Shown piece after piece: positions 25,810 through 35,266 of a stretch of 64,000 bases of DNA. The first letter of the stretch is position 1; the number at the start of each line of letters is the position of its first letter. Origin of the DNA: H2-BAC3 sp045863035 (lineage in GTDB: Bacteria > Bacteroidota > Ignavibacteria > Ignavibacteriales > Ignavibacteriaceae). The notes under the pieces were generated by a model, which did no database searches, had not been told where the DNA came from, and saw nothing but the letters and a program-made list of their open reading frames with translations. Location of the stretch: the NCBI GenBank assembly GCA_045863035.1, contig BTUV01000002.1:122448-186447 (forward strand), given 5' to 3'. Made by a program: the position numbers and the translations under genes.

Positions 25810-27075
25810 TTGGATAAATTAATTATCGAAGGGGGACACCCGCTTAGGGGTGAGATTTCAATCAGTGGTGCGAAGAATGCATCTCTGGCTTTAATGCCGG
25901 CTTCATTGCTGACCAATGGCACTTCTGTTTTCAGAAATACTCCTGAACTGAATGATGTTTATACCATGATCAAAATCATGAAGCATCTCGGAGCGGAGGT
26001 GAACTTTCAGGATCGTGTAATCAGCATAGATACCTCAGTGCTTACTTCCATGGAAGCCCCATACGAATTGGTAAAAAAAATGCGTGCATCATTTTATGTC
26101 CTCGGACCTTTACTTGCCAGATATGGTTATGCAAAGGTATCTTTACCGGGTGGCTGCGCATGGGGACCAAGACCGATTAACCTTCACCTTGAGGGATTAA
26201 AAAAATTGGGCGCTGAAATAGAATTAGATGCCGGCTATATTATTGCCCGCTCCAAGAAACTGTCCGGGGCGAAGATTAACTTTGATAAATCATCAGTGGG
26301 AGCAACCGGCAACGTTTTAATGGCAGCAGTGCTCGCGAAGGGTACAACAGTAATTAACAATGCTGCAATGGAACCTGAAATTACCAACCTCGCCCAATTT
26401 CTGAATAAGATGGGAGCACGCATCTCTGGTGTAGAATCCCCCATTTTGACCATCGAAGGCGTTGACGAACTGAAGCCGGCTGAGATTGAAACCATTCCTG
26501 ATCGTATTGAAGCCGGTACTCTGATGATCGCTGCAGCAATGACCGGTGGCTCGGTTACCTTCACAAACGTAAGTGATAATCACCTCATTGCAGTCTTAGC
26601 AAGACTTGAAGACGCAGGGGCTAAAGTATTGAATAACAATGGTTTAATTACGGTTACTTCAGGCGGTACAGACATTATTCCCAGCGACGTTTCCACTTCC
26701 ATTTTCCCTGGTTTCCCGACAGATATGCAGGCACACTGGATTGCTTATATGACAACCGCAGCCGGAACATCAACAATAACGGATACAATATACCTGGACC
26801 GTTTTGCGCACGTTCCTGAGATAAACCGTTTGGGAGCAGACATTACTGTTAAAGAAAATAGCGCTATCGTCCGGGGCGTCCCAAAATTAAAAGGCGCAAA
26901 AGTGATGTCCACTGACCTTCGAGCGAGTGCCTCACTGGTCCTTGCCGGTTTGATTGCAGAGGGTCAAACTGAAGTTCTCAGGGTATATCATCTGGACAGA
27001 GGTTACGAAAAACTTGAAGCAAAATTGAACTCACTCGGAGCAAGGATTCAGCGGGTAGCCGGCTCTGAGTATTAA
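25810..27075 (+). CDS. murA: UDP-N-acetylglucosamine 1-carboxyvinyltransferase
   Basis: First committed enzyme of peptidoglycan synthesis; it transfers enolpyruvate from PEP to UDP-GlcNAc in the cytoplasm. The protein of 421 residues has the full EPSP-synthase-like double domain, with SGAKNASLALMPASLL at 19-34, the catalytic Cys116 in LPGGCAWGPRP (the Cys that phosphonate fosfomycin attacks), and the C-terminal RASASLVLAGLIAEG. The start is a TTG at 25810, since no ATG is available at the family's N-terminus. It follows the receptor kinase gene by 11 bp and probably shares its transcript. Confidence 0.97.
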   Translation: MDKLIIEGGHPLRGEISISGAKNASLALMPASLLTNGTSVFRNTPELNDVYTMIKIMKHLGAEVNFQDRVISIDTSVLTSMEAPYELVKKMRASFYVLGPLLARYGYAKVSLPGGCAWGPRPINLHLEGLKKLGAEIELDAGYIIARSKKLSGAKINFDKSSVGATGNVLMAAVLAKGTTVINNAAMEPEITNLAQFLNKMGARISGVESPILTIEGVDELKPAEIETIPDRIEAGTLMIAAAMTGGSVTFTNVSDNHLIAVLARLEDAGAKVLNNNGLITVTSGGTDIIPSDVSTSIFPGFPTDMQAHWIAYMTTAAGTSTITDTIYLDRFAHVPEINRLGADITVKENSAIVRGVPKLKGAKVMSTDLRASASLVLAGLIAEGQTEVLRVYHLDRGYEKLEAKLNSLGARIQRVAGSEY

Positions 27076-27090
27076 ACCGGAGGGGTAATA

Positions 27091-29223
27091 ATGTCCGCTC
27101 AGGTCAGATTTCACATTCCAAAAGAGTCGTATTTACTGTTTCTGATTCAGTTTCTGGTTTCCTGTTTTCTACTTTTTTTACCCATTACCCGCTATTTTAG
27201 TTATGAATCTGCCATAATTAATTCTTTCCTGCTTGCACTTTTAACCGGTTTCATTTTTTTGCATATTCCTGACCGTGAAGGGGCAGGTTCAGGTGATATT
27301 TTATTTATCGTACTGCTGCTTTTTTCTATTGAACCGGTTGTGAGACTAATACAATCATCCATCGTGGAAAGCTGTTCTTATCTGCATGGGTTAAAATTCT
27401 ACTTTATTGGGGCTATGCCTGCTGCAGGGGTTTCTTTTTTCCTTTCTCAAATCATTAAACAGTTGATTACCAGGTATCGGTATCTGGTATTTTTCGTTAT
27501 TCTGTTGTGCTTGGTTTGTGAACCTCTTTTTCAGTTTTACTTTCTCAGTCAGGTTTATTTTTATAATCCGGTCATTTTCTTTTTCCCGGGAACGATATAT
27601 GATGAGCTAATCAGATTTGACATCAGATTATTAAGTCATAGAGTTTTCTCCGTTCTTGGTTTTGCTGTGATCTATATTATGATGGTTAAGTCAAAAACTT
27701 CACGGCTCAAGATTCTCATTCCACCGGCGGGCGTGCTGCTCTATTACGTAACATTTGCTCCGCTTTTCGGTTATATCACAACTGATGACACACTCTTGCG
27801 GAATGGATATACCTTTTCCAGGACTTCTAACTTTATCATACATCATCCGACAGGGCTGCCGGAAAATTTAATAGATGAGTTAAAGAGCTTTCATGAATTT
27901 CAATTAAGGGAATTAAAGGAGAAATTACAGGTATCAGCCAGGTATCCAATCACATCGTATGTTTATAAAAACTCTTCCGACAAAGGTCAGTTTTTTGGTT
28001 CTGAAGGAGCAGATGTTGCCAAACCTTGGAAGAAAGAAATTCATACTTCTATGGGTACGGTTTTTGGCAGTTTACGTCACGAACTGGCACATATCCTCGC
28101 TTCGGAGTTTTCTAATCCTCCATTTTATGTCGCCGGCGGAATAGACCCCTGGCTGATTGAGGGGTTGGCTGTATTCGCTGATTTTTCCTTTGACGATCAG
28201 GATATACCCGATCTGCTTTACGGAATGTCAAAGATTTCTGGCCACGAGACAATTAATAGTGCGGGAAAGGCATCCTTCTTTCAAACGAACACGAGGTACG
28301 CTTACTTAAAAGCCGGATTTATTTTCGATGAAATCCAAAAAAGCCATGGCACTGATAAATTAAAAGAATTATATCGCACAGGGGACTTTCAAACGGTTCT
28401 TCATACTTCACCGGATAAGATTTTTGAACAGGCGATAGTATCTGAAGCTAAAGAATTATCAGGCAGAGATTCTGTTGCCGCAGCTTATTATTTCAAATCT
28501 AAGCCATTTTTGCTCAAAAATTGTCCCCGTTTTATGGCAGAACAATTTGACGATGCAATTCAGGCGTTAAAAGTTCGAGATTTTAACAGCGCTGAATATA
28601 CTCTGAAAAATCTTTTGTTGGCAAATAAAGACAGCAGATATATTACAACCTACGCGGGATTACTTGAGGAGACAAATAGGTATGAGGATTTATATAAATT
28701 CTCTGAGGCATTAGAGAAAGATTACTCTGATATAAACATCCGCTTAAAGAAGATTGACGCGAAGATACTTTCAGGAAGAGGAGTCTCTGAAAGTGACTAT
28801 CAGTCGCTTATTCATTACTCTCCTAATTTACGATATGACGCTATTCTGCAAACCCGATTGATTTTATTAAAAAAGGGAACACTTAAACAGTATCTTTCGG
28901 CTGACGATTCAGGTAAAAAGACGATGCTTTTGTCTGAACTTAATGACACAACCGGCTATCTTCTGCTTCCTTTTTCGAATCTTGCATCACCGGAGGAGGT
29001 GTTATCTTTAATTCGCAATTTTTCAAAACCTGGATTATGGACAGAATATGTTAAATTATTTGTAGCCAGACGCTCTATCAGTGCCGGAGACCGTTTACTT
29101 TTTATAAACGCCCTGAAACTTATCCGTTCAGATTTTTTACCGTCCGGGTCAAAAAAACAGTATGAACAATTAATAAGGTACAACAGCTATTTATTAGCAG
29201 AAAATTTGTTAAAGGAAAAATAA
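27091..29223 (+). CDS. Polytopic membrane protein with gluzincin-type zinc metallopeptidase domain
   Basis: Large membrane protein of 710 residues that I do not recognise as a named family. About seven hydrophobic helices occupy residues 12-235. An extracytoplasmic or cytoplasmic domain then carries a zinc site: HELAH at 330-334 and Glu357 in WLIEGLAVFAD, the HExxH-x22-E pattern of gluzincins (M1/MA clan). The remaining 340 residues are helical and TPR-like. Activity is plausible, because all three ligands and the catalytic Glu are present. It lies 15 bp after murA and overlaps the next gene by 1 bp, so a cell-envelope role is likely. Confidence 0.75.
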   Translation: MSAQVRFHIPKESYLLFLIQFLVSCFLLFLPITRYFSYESAIINSFLLALLTGFIFLHIPDREGAGSGDILFIVLLLFSIEPVVRLIQSSIVESCSYLHGLKFYFIGAMPAAGVSFFLSQIIKQLITRYRYLVFFVILLCLVCEPLFQFYFLSQVYFYNPVIFFFPGTIYDELIRFDIRLLSHRVFSVLGFAVIYIMMVKSKTSRLKILIPPAGVLLYYVTFAPLFGYITTDDTLLRNGYTFSRTSNFIIHHPTGLPENLIDELKSFHEFQLRELKEKLQVSARYPITSYVYKNSSDKGQFFGSEGADVAKPWKKEIHTSMGTVFGSLRHELAHILASEFSNPPFYVAGGIDPWLIEGLAVFADFSFDDQDIPDLLYGMSKISGHETINSAGKASFFQTNTRYAYLKAGFIFDEIQKSHGTDKLKELYRTGDFQTVLHTSPDKIFEQAIVSEAKELSGRDSVAAAYYFKSKPFLLKNCPRFMAEQFDDAIQALKVRDFNSAEYTLKNLLLANKDSRYITTYAGLLEETNRYEDLYKFSEALEKDYSDINIRLKKIDAKILSGRGVSESDYQSLIHYSPNLRYDAILQTRLILLKKGTLKQYLSADDSGKKTMLLSELNDTTGYLLLPFSNLASPEEVLSLIRNFSKPGLWTEYVKLFVARRSISAGDRLLFINALKLIRSDFLPSGSKKQYEQLIRYNSYLLAENLLKEK

Positions 29224-30305
29224 TGGAAACAGGAAGAAATGAAACTTTGCTGAAATTTTCATTGGGGATCGTCTCAGTAGTGGCGATATTTTTTATTCTG
29301 ATACAGCTTCAGTCTATTCTGATACCCTTTGTGTTCGCGTCTCTGCTTACTCTGTTAACTTATCCGATAATTGAGCAGCTGGTTAAATGGAAAATTCCTA
29401 AAAGTGTTTCAATCCTCATAGTTTCCATTCTGATAATAGGGATGCTGTTTTTTCTATATTTTCTGGTTGCAACCTCATCACGCGGGTTTTCTCAAGGGTG
29501 GAGTAATTATTCAGTTCGTCTGACCGCAATTATCGCGCAAGTACTGGCAATATTCGGATATACAACAGATGAGATGCTTCAGCTCATTAATTCTGAAACC
29601 AGTGGATTTAATCTTTCAGCAGTCCTGGATACTTTTTTCTCTTCTGGTATAATCTCAGGGCTGCTGGGGAGCATTACCTCATTTCTCGGTGATGTTTTTA
29701 TCGTGCTCCTCTTTTGGCTGTTTATGAGCGGGGGGAGAGAAGCGTTTGATAAAAAGTTAGATAAAATATTTGATGGGCGAAACGGGAGGATTATGCAATC
29801 CTATGAGCGGATTAACCAACAAGTGCGGTCATATATACTTATTAAAACGATGATAAGTCTTTTAACAGGATTGATGACTGGCCTGATAGTAGTCCTTTTC
29901 GGCGGAGATTTTGCCATACTTTGGGGGATTGTCGCGTTTTTGCTCAATTTTATACCGAATATCGGTTCTCTGATTGCAACTGCCTTTCCAATCCTTTTTT
30001 TATTCCTTAAATTTGGAATCAATTTCAATTTTATTGCCGGCAGCATTCTGCTTGTTCTGAACCAGAATGTTATTGGCAATTATCTTGAACCGATATATCT
30101 CGGAAAGCATCTGAACCTGAGTACGGTATTTGTCCTGCTCTCTCTTCTCTTTTGGGGATGGGTCTGGGGTATCTCAGGAATGTTTCTGGCTGTTCCGTTT
30201 TCCGCTATTTGTATAATTATATTTGAGAATACTGATTCACTGCGACCTCTGGCTCTAATTCTGGGAGGCAGCATTGAAAAACCGAAAAATGAATCTGCAA
30301 AATGA
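29223..30305 (+). CDS. AI-2E/PerM-family transporter
   Basis: Inner-membrane protein of 360 residues with about seven to eight hydrophobic segments and the family signature LNFIPNIGSLIATAFPILF (about 240-258), followed by NQNVIGNYLEPIYLGKHL. This family includes the putative autoinducer-2 exporter TqsA, but most members export or exchange unknown small molecules. The start shares one base with the previous stop (TAATG), so it is coupled to the metallopeptidase gene. Nothing in the window indicates AI-2 signalling. Confidence 0.88.
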   Translation: METGRNETLLKFSLGIVSVVAIFFILIQLQSILIPFVFASLLTLLTYPIIEQLVKWKIPKSVSILIVSILIIGMLFFLYFLVATSSRGFSQGWSNYSVRLTAIIAQVLAIFGYTTDEMLQLINSETSGFNLSAVLDTFFSSGIISGLLGSITSFLGDVFIVLLFWLFMSGGREAFDKKLDKIFDGRNGRIMQSYERINQQVRSYILIKTMISLLTGLMTGLIVVLFGGDFAILWGIVAFLLNFIPNIGSLIATAFPILFLFLKFGINFNFIAGSILLVLNQNVIGNYLEPIYLGKHLNLSTVFVLLSLLFWGWVWGISGMFLAVPFSAICIIIFENTDSLRPLALILGGSIEKPKNESAK

Positions 30306-31707
30306 ATTAAATAGTTTTCCATTCCTTGCTGATTGGCGAGATGCCGCTAAGGAGACCGGTATCCGGGTATTCCTGGTAGGTGGTTTTGTCAGAGATTTGT
30401 TGCTCGGAAGAATGAGGAAAAAGCCGGAAATGGATTTTTTGGTTATGGGAGATTCGGAAGTTTTTGCCCGGAGAGTATGCGAAAAGGTTTCTGGAGCAGG
30501 TTTTTCAGTCTATAAAAATTTTGGAACTGCACATTTTCACACTCCCGATTGGAATTTTGAATTTGTAAGCGCCAGAAGGGAATCTTATTCCAAAGAGAGC
30601 AGAAACCCTTCTGTAACTTCTGGTACCTTTGATGACGATATACTCCGCAGAGATTTTACAGCTAATGCGCTTGCGGTTTCAGTAAATGAAGATTCATTTG
30701 GGGAACTAATCGATCTTACCGGGGGATTACCTGATTTAGAAAAAAAGGTACTCCGGACTCCTCTTGACCCGGAAGCCACGTTTGATGATGACCCGCTCAG
30801 GATTATGCGTGCATTCAGGTTTGCATCTCAGTTAAATTTTCAGCCGCATGAGTCAATTTTTCCTGCTGCATATAACATGAGGGAACGGCTGAAAATTGTA
30901 TCTCAGGAAAGAATTACAGACGAATTTTTGAAGATTATGGGCTCAGACTTTCCGTCAACCGGACTGATACTTATGTACCGTACCGGTGTCTTAGAAGTTG
31001 TATTTCCTGAGCTTGCCCGTCTTGGTGGCATTGATCAAAGAAAGGATTTTCATCATAAGGATGTTTTTTATCATACCTGCGATGTGTTAGATAATCTTTG
31101 CAAAGTGTCTGATAACCTCTGGCTCAGGATGGCAACCCTGCTGCATGATATTGGCAAACCAGTAACAAAGCGGTTTTATGACGGCATTGGTTGGACCTTT
31201 CACGGGCACGAAGAAATTGGTGCCAGGATGGTAGAAGGAATTTTCAAAAGAATGAAAATGCCGCTCCATAAGGTTGATTATGTCACCAAACTTGTACGGC
31301 TGCATCAGCGTCCTATGTCACTTGCAGAAGAAAGCGTTACAGACTCAGCCATTAGACGGTTGGTGGTTGATGCCGGTGAGGATTTGAATGATTTAATAAC
31401 CCTATGCCGTGCAGATATTACCAGTAAAAACCGCGAAAAGGTAAACAGATACCTTGAAAATTATAATACTGTTATGGAAAGAGTTTGCGAGGTTGAGGAA
31501 AAAGATCGTCTCAGGGCATTTCAGTCGCCAGTACGGGGTGAAGTGATAATGGAGGTACTTCAGCTTAAACCGGGTAAATCTGTTGGAATTATAAAAAAAG
31601 CCATTGAAGAAGCCATCCTTGACGGAAAAATTCCGAACGAATATGATGCTGCCTTTACCTACATGATGGAAAACAAAGAAGAGCTGCTAAGGGGAATAGA
31701 TAACTGA
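30289..31707 (+). CDS. CCA-adding/poly(A) polymerase-type tRNA nucleotidyltransferase with HD domain
   Basis: RNA nucleotidyltransferase of about 472 residues. The ATG at 30289 is preferred over an upstream TTG (30274). The head domain shows LVGGFVRDLL, a DxD-like EMDFLV motif, RRDFTANALAV and DDDPLRIMRAFRFASQLNF, which define class II CCA enzymes. An HD phosphohydrolase domain follows, with LLHDIGKPVTK and HGHEEIGARM, as in CCA enzymes that also trim 2',3'-cyclic phosphates. It probably adds or repairs the tRNA 3' CCA, which the tRNA-Leu gene here does not encode. It overlaps the AI-2E gene by 17 bp. Confidence 0.9.
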   Translation: MNLQNELNSFPFLADWRDAAKETGIRVFLVGGFVRDLLLGRMRKKPEMDFLVMGDSEVFARRVCEKVSGAGFSVYKNFGTAHFHTPDWNFEFVSARRESYSKESRNPSVTSGTFDDDILRRDFTANALAVSVNEDSFGELIDLTGGLPDLEKKVLRTPLDPEATFDDDPLRIMRAFRFASQLNFQPHESIFPAAYNMRERLKIVSQERITDEFLKIMGSDFPSTGLILMYRTGVLEVVFPELARLGGIDQRKDFHHKDVFYHTCDVLDNLCKVSDNLWLRMATLLHDIGKPVTKRFYDGIGWTFHGHEEIGARMVEGIFKRMKMPLHKVDYVTKLVRLHQRPMSLAEESVTDSAIRRLVVDAGEDLNDLITLCRADITSKNREKVNRYLENYNTVMERVCEVEEKDRLRAFQSPVRGEVIMEVLQLKPGKSVGIIKKAIEEAILDGKIPNEYDAAFTYMMENKEELLRGIDN

Positions 31708-31873
31708 ATTACGCTCGTATGGCTGGTTTCTCCGCTGGTCACACTATACTTCCGTCTATACACTAACTTAATTCTTAGCGTTTTGGATTAGTTAATTTTT
31801 AACCGGTAATAAAGAAAAATAAACCGGTCACATCAATGAATAATTTGTTAATAATCGAAATACCGGAGTTCTC

Positions 31874-33208
31874 ATGAAATTTTCTGGAATCCTGCTGCTA
31901 CTTGCACTGATTAGTTCATCAGTATTTGGACAGCGGATACTAACTCTTGAACAGGCAACACAGATTGCGCTTCAAAAAAATACTGTGTTCCTTAAATCTC
32001 AGGAATCACTCAAATCCTATGAAGCGGCAAAGAAAACTGCTTTTGGAGAAATGCTTCCATCGGTCGGAGCAGACCTCTCATGGAACTGGAACCGCAATGA
32101 GGGCTCAGGCAGCTCATCCGGATTTTCACCGGGAAGCACTTCCTACGACACGCGAAGCTATTCGGCCGGCATCGGAGGTTCGTGGAATCTTTTTGACGGT
32201 CTTGCTAACTATGCAAATCTTGACAGAACCGAGAGCAACCTCGAAGCAGCCCGGATGGATTTTATGCAGCTCAAACAAGATATTATTTTTCAGACATTGT
32301 CTGCATATTATGATATTCTTACCGCAAAGAAACTCCTCAAGGTAAAAGAAGATGATCTCAAATGGAATAAGAAGAATTTTGAAATAATACAGGAAAGAAA
32401 CCGCCTTGGTTCAGTTACCATCGCGGATGTATATGCGCAGCAGGTTAAACTGGGTAATGCTGAGCTCGAAGTAATACGTGCGCAGAATAGTTATGAGTCT
32501 TTGAAAAGCAATTTTTTCTATTCTCTTGGTATAGATGTTTTTGAGGATTATGAATTTGAAGACAAAGCAGATCAGACTCTGAGTATTGAGCTTGGAGAAG
32601 GAAGCGTTAGTGGCTTAAAACTTGATGACCTTATAAATCAGGCGCTAAAGACCAGATATGATTATCAGAGCAGTAAGCTTTCTCTTAAAAGTTCGGAAGA
32701 ATCAATCACAATTGCTCAATCAGGTTATCTCCCGTCACTCCGGAATAATTTCAGTTTTAACACACAAGCAGGCAGCCCCGGTGATTTATTTGAAAATAAA
32801 AACTATTCCTTCGGTCTTTCGCTTGATATACCCATTTTCAGCGGATGGAGCACTGACCAACAGGTTCAGCTTGCCAAAATTGACAAGTCGGTAAAAGAAT
32901 TAGAATTACGCGATTTGGAACGTCAGATAAAAAGAGATTTATTGAAAAACTATCTTGATCTTCAGGCATCTGAAAAGAGATTGGAAGTCGGAAAGAGTAA
33001 CGTTCTTGCTGCATCTGAAAACAGAAAGATTGAAGAAGAGAAGTATCTTCTCGGAGCTACAACACTTCTGAACGTATTGATTGCTAATTCAGAATATACA
33101 AATGCACAGTCAGGTTACATAACAGCACAGTTTGACTATTTAAAGTTAAAAGAGCAGCTCGAATATCAGATTGGTCTGCTTGACACATCAAAATTTGAAA
33201 AAAAATAA
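31874..33208 (+). CDS. TolC-family outer-membrane efflux channel
   Basis: Outer-membrane protein of 444 residues with a signal peptide (about 1-18, SSVFGQ) and the repeated long helical hairpins of the OEP family (LEQATQIALQKN at the start of the first repeat; LDDLINQALKTR at the second). The C-terminal pattern GLSLDIPIFSGW is the typical TolC beta strand. It is followed 3-12 bp later by a MacA-like adaptor, then a MacB-like ATPase and two permeases, so it is the exit duct of a complete tripartite system. Confidence 0.92.
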   Translation: MKFSGILLLLALISSSVFGQRILTLEQATQIALQKNTVFLKSQESLKSYEAAKKTAFGEMLPSVGADLSWNWNRNEGSGSSSGFSPGSTSYDTRSYSAGIGGSWNLFDGLANYANLDRTESNLEAARMDFMQLKQDIIFQTLSAYYDILTAKKLLKVKEDDLKWNKKNFEIIQERNRLGSVTIADVYAQQVKLGNAELEVIRAQNSYESLKSNFFYSLGIDVFEDYEFEDKADQTLSIELGEGSVSGLKLDDLINQALKTRYDYQSSKLSLKSSEESITIAQSGYLPSLRNNFSFNTQAGSPGDLFENKNYSFGLSLDIPIFSGWSTDQQVQLAKIDKSVKELELRDLERQIKRDLLKNYLDLQASEKRLEVGKSNVLAASENRKIEEEKYLLGATTLLNVLIANSEYTNAQSGYITAQFDYLKLKEQLEYQIGLLDTSKFEKK

Positions 33209-33220
33209 AGGATGGTCTCG

Positions 33221-34519
33221 ATGAAGGAGATTAACGCAAAAAAGAAATCCAGAAAAAAACTTTATATATTTGGCGGCATCGGCTTATTGCTGCTGGCGCT
33301 GGTGATTCTGGTTATTGTTAAGGGCAATAAAGAAGAAATAATAAGCGTACAAACCGAAAAAGTTGTAAAACGTGATATTACGCAGACAGTATCTGCCATC
33401 GGAAGCATTGACCCGGTTTTTAAGGTAGTTATTACACCGGAAGTTACAGGAGAAATAGTTTCACTCCCTGTTAAAGAAGGTGATATGGTTAAAAAAGGAA
33501 CCACACTGCTTCGTATTAAAGCTGATACTTATCTTGCAGCAAAAGAGAGAGCAGAAGCCAATCTGCAATCTGCCAAAGCAACTCTTTCTGCCCGTAAAGC
33601 TGAATTGGATAAGATTACATCCGATTATAACCGCGCGAAAGAATTGTACGCCAAAAAGCTTTCAAGTGATGCTGAACTTGAAGCAGTTAAAAGCCAGTAT
33701 CTGAGCACATCATCTTTATATAATGGTGCTGAAGCAAATGTGCTTCAGAGTGAAGCAGCAGTAAGAGAAGCTTTAGAGCAGTTAAATAAAACAACTATCG
33801 TTTCTCCAATGGACGGAACCGTAACTCAGTTGAATGTTGAACTTGGTGAAAGAGTATTAGGAAGCGGATTTTCGCAAGGAACTAATATTATGACTGTTGC
33901 AGATCTCTCAAATATGCAGGCAATAGTGGATGTTGATGAAAATGACATTACTTTAATATCTTATGGAGATACTGCACGGGTTAAAGTTGATGCATTCGGT
34001 GAACACGAGTTTTTGGGAGTGGTTTATGAGATTGGCAATAGTGCAAAGCAATCCGGATTTGGCACGCAGGATCAGGTAATTAACTTTGAGGTTAAAATAA
34101 AGATCTTTGCGCAGGAAAAGAAAATTCGTCCGGGTATGTCATGCAACGCAAATATAGAAACTGATACTAAATTCCAGGTTGTGAGTGTCCCAATCCCAAG
34201 CGTAACAGCCAGAATAGATCAGAAACCGGAAACAGATGGAGAAGACGAAGAAACATCACTTCAGGTTTCTGAAAAGAAAAAGGGCAGCATTGAAGCACCG
34301 CAGGAAATTGTGTTTATCGTAACCGAAGGTAAAGCAAAGTCAGTATCTGTAAAAACAGGAATCAGCGATGATAACTATATTGAAATAACTTCCGGGCTAT
34401 CCGGCGATGAGGAGGTTGTCTCAGGCAGTTATCGTGCAATTTCAAGGGAGCTTGAAAATGGGAAACTGGTTAAAGTTGAAAACAGAGACGGCGGTAAGAA
34501 AAAACCGGCCGCCAATTAA
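33221..34519 (+). CDS. MacA-like membrane fusion protein
   Basis: Periplasmic adaptor of about 432 residues. The start at 33221 is preferred over an ATG at 33212, because the AAGGA at 33207-33212 then sits about 8 bp upstream. An N-terminal transmembrane helix (about 13-33, LYIFGGIGLLLLALVILVIV) anchors it in the inner membrane. A lipoyl half (PEVTGEIVSLPVKEGDMVKKG) is followed by a coiled-coil hairpin, the second half (SPMDGTVTQLNVELGE) and a beta-barrel. It bridges the TolC-like channel and the ABC components next door. An insertion rich in Glu/Lys (about 335-360) is unusual. Confidence 0.92.
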   Translation: MKEINAKKKSRKKLYIFGGIGLLLLALVILVIVKGNKEEIISVQTEKVVKRDITQTVSAIGSIDPVFKVVITPEVTGEIVSLPVKEGDMVKKGTTLLRIKADTYLAAKERAEANLQSAKATLSARKAELDKITSDYNRAKELYAKKLSSDAELEAVKSQYLSTSSLYNGAEANVLQSEAAVREALEQLNKTTIVSPMDGTVTQLNVELGERVLGSGFSQGTNIMTVADLSNMQAIVDVDENDITLISYGDTARVKVDAFGEHEFLGVVYEIGNSAKQSGFGTQDQVINFEVKIKIFAQEKKIRPGMSCNANIETDTKFQVVSVPIPSVTARIDQKPETDGEDEETSLQVSEKKKGSIEAPQEIVFIVTEGKAKSVSVKTGISDDNYIEITSGLSGDEEVVSGSYRAISRELENGKLVKVENRDGGKKKPAAN

Positions 34520-34528
34520 GGCAGTAGT

Positions 34529-35260
34529 ATGAATATTATCAATATCGAACATATCCGTAAAATGTATAAAATTGGTGATGTTGAGGTTCACGCTCTCCGT
34601 GATGTTTCATTAACCATTAATAAGAACGAATATGTTGCAATTATGGGGCCTTCAGGTTCAGGTAAGTCAACTCTGATGAATATGCTTGGCTGCCTTGATA
34701 CGCCGACAGGCGGCAAGTATGATTTCAAAGGGAAGAATGTCAGTTTAATGACTGACAATGAACTGGCTGAAATACGAAACCGGGAAATCGGATTTGTATT
34801 CCAGACCTTTAACCTCCTGCCGAGATCAGACGCGCTTCATAATGTTGAACTGCCTCTTATATACGCAGGAGTTGGGAGCTCTGAGCGCAAGGAGCGTGCA
34901 ACAAAAACACTTATCGATGTTGGTCTGTCTGACCGTATTCATCATAAACCGAATGAACTTTCGGGCGGACAAAGACAGCGTGTCGCGGTTGCCCGTGCCT
35001 TGGTTACAAATCCGGCTATTATTCTTGCGGATGAACCGACCGGAAATCTTGATTCGAAAACCGGTGATGAAATTATGTATCTTTTTTCTCAGATTCATGC
35101 CGCGGGGAATACTATCATTCTTGTTACCCATGAAGAATTTGTCGCGCAGCATGCAGAGCGAATCATTCGCCTGAAAGATGGTTATATATCAAGTGATGAA
35201 ATGGTGGTGAACCGTACGATACCTAAATTAAAAACCGCAGAAAATCAGCAGACGGTCTGA
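34529..35260 (+). CDS. MacB/LolD-type ABC transporter ATP-binding protein
   Basis: ABC ATPase of 243 residues: Walker A MGPSGSGKSTLMN (about 40-52), Q-loop FQTFNLLPRSDAL, signature LSGGQRQRVAVARAL, Walker B and D-loop LADEPTGNLDS, H-loop VTHEE. The LDTPTGGKYDFKGK segment and the length match the MacB/LolD subgroup, which powers export or extraction from the inner membrane by a mechanotransmission mechanism. It is encoded separately from its permeases, unlike E. coli MacB, and lies 6 bp before the first permease gene. Confidence 0.95.
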   Translation: MNIINIEHIRKMYKIGDVEVHALRDVSLTINKNEYVAIMGPSGSGKSTLMNMLGCLDTPTGGKYDFKGKNVSLMTDNELAEIRNREIGFVFQTFNLLPRSDALHNVELPLIYAGVGSSERKERATKTLIDVGLSDRIHHKPNELSGGQRQRVAVARALVTNPAIILADEPTGNLDSKTGDEIMYLFSQIHAAGNTIILVTHEEFVAQHAERIIRLKDGYISSDEMVVNRTIPKLKTAENQQTV

Positions 35261-35266
35261 GATATA

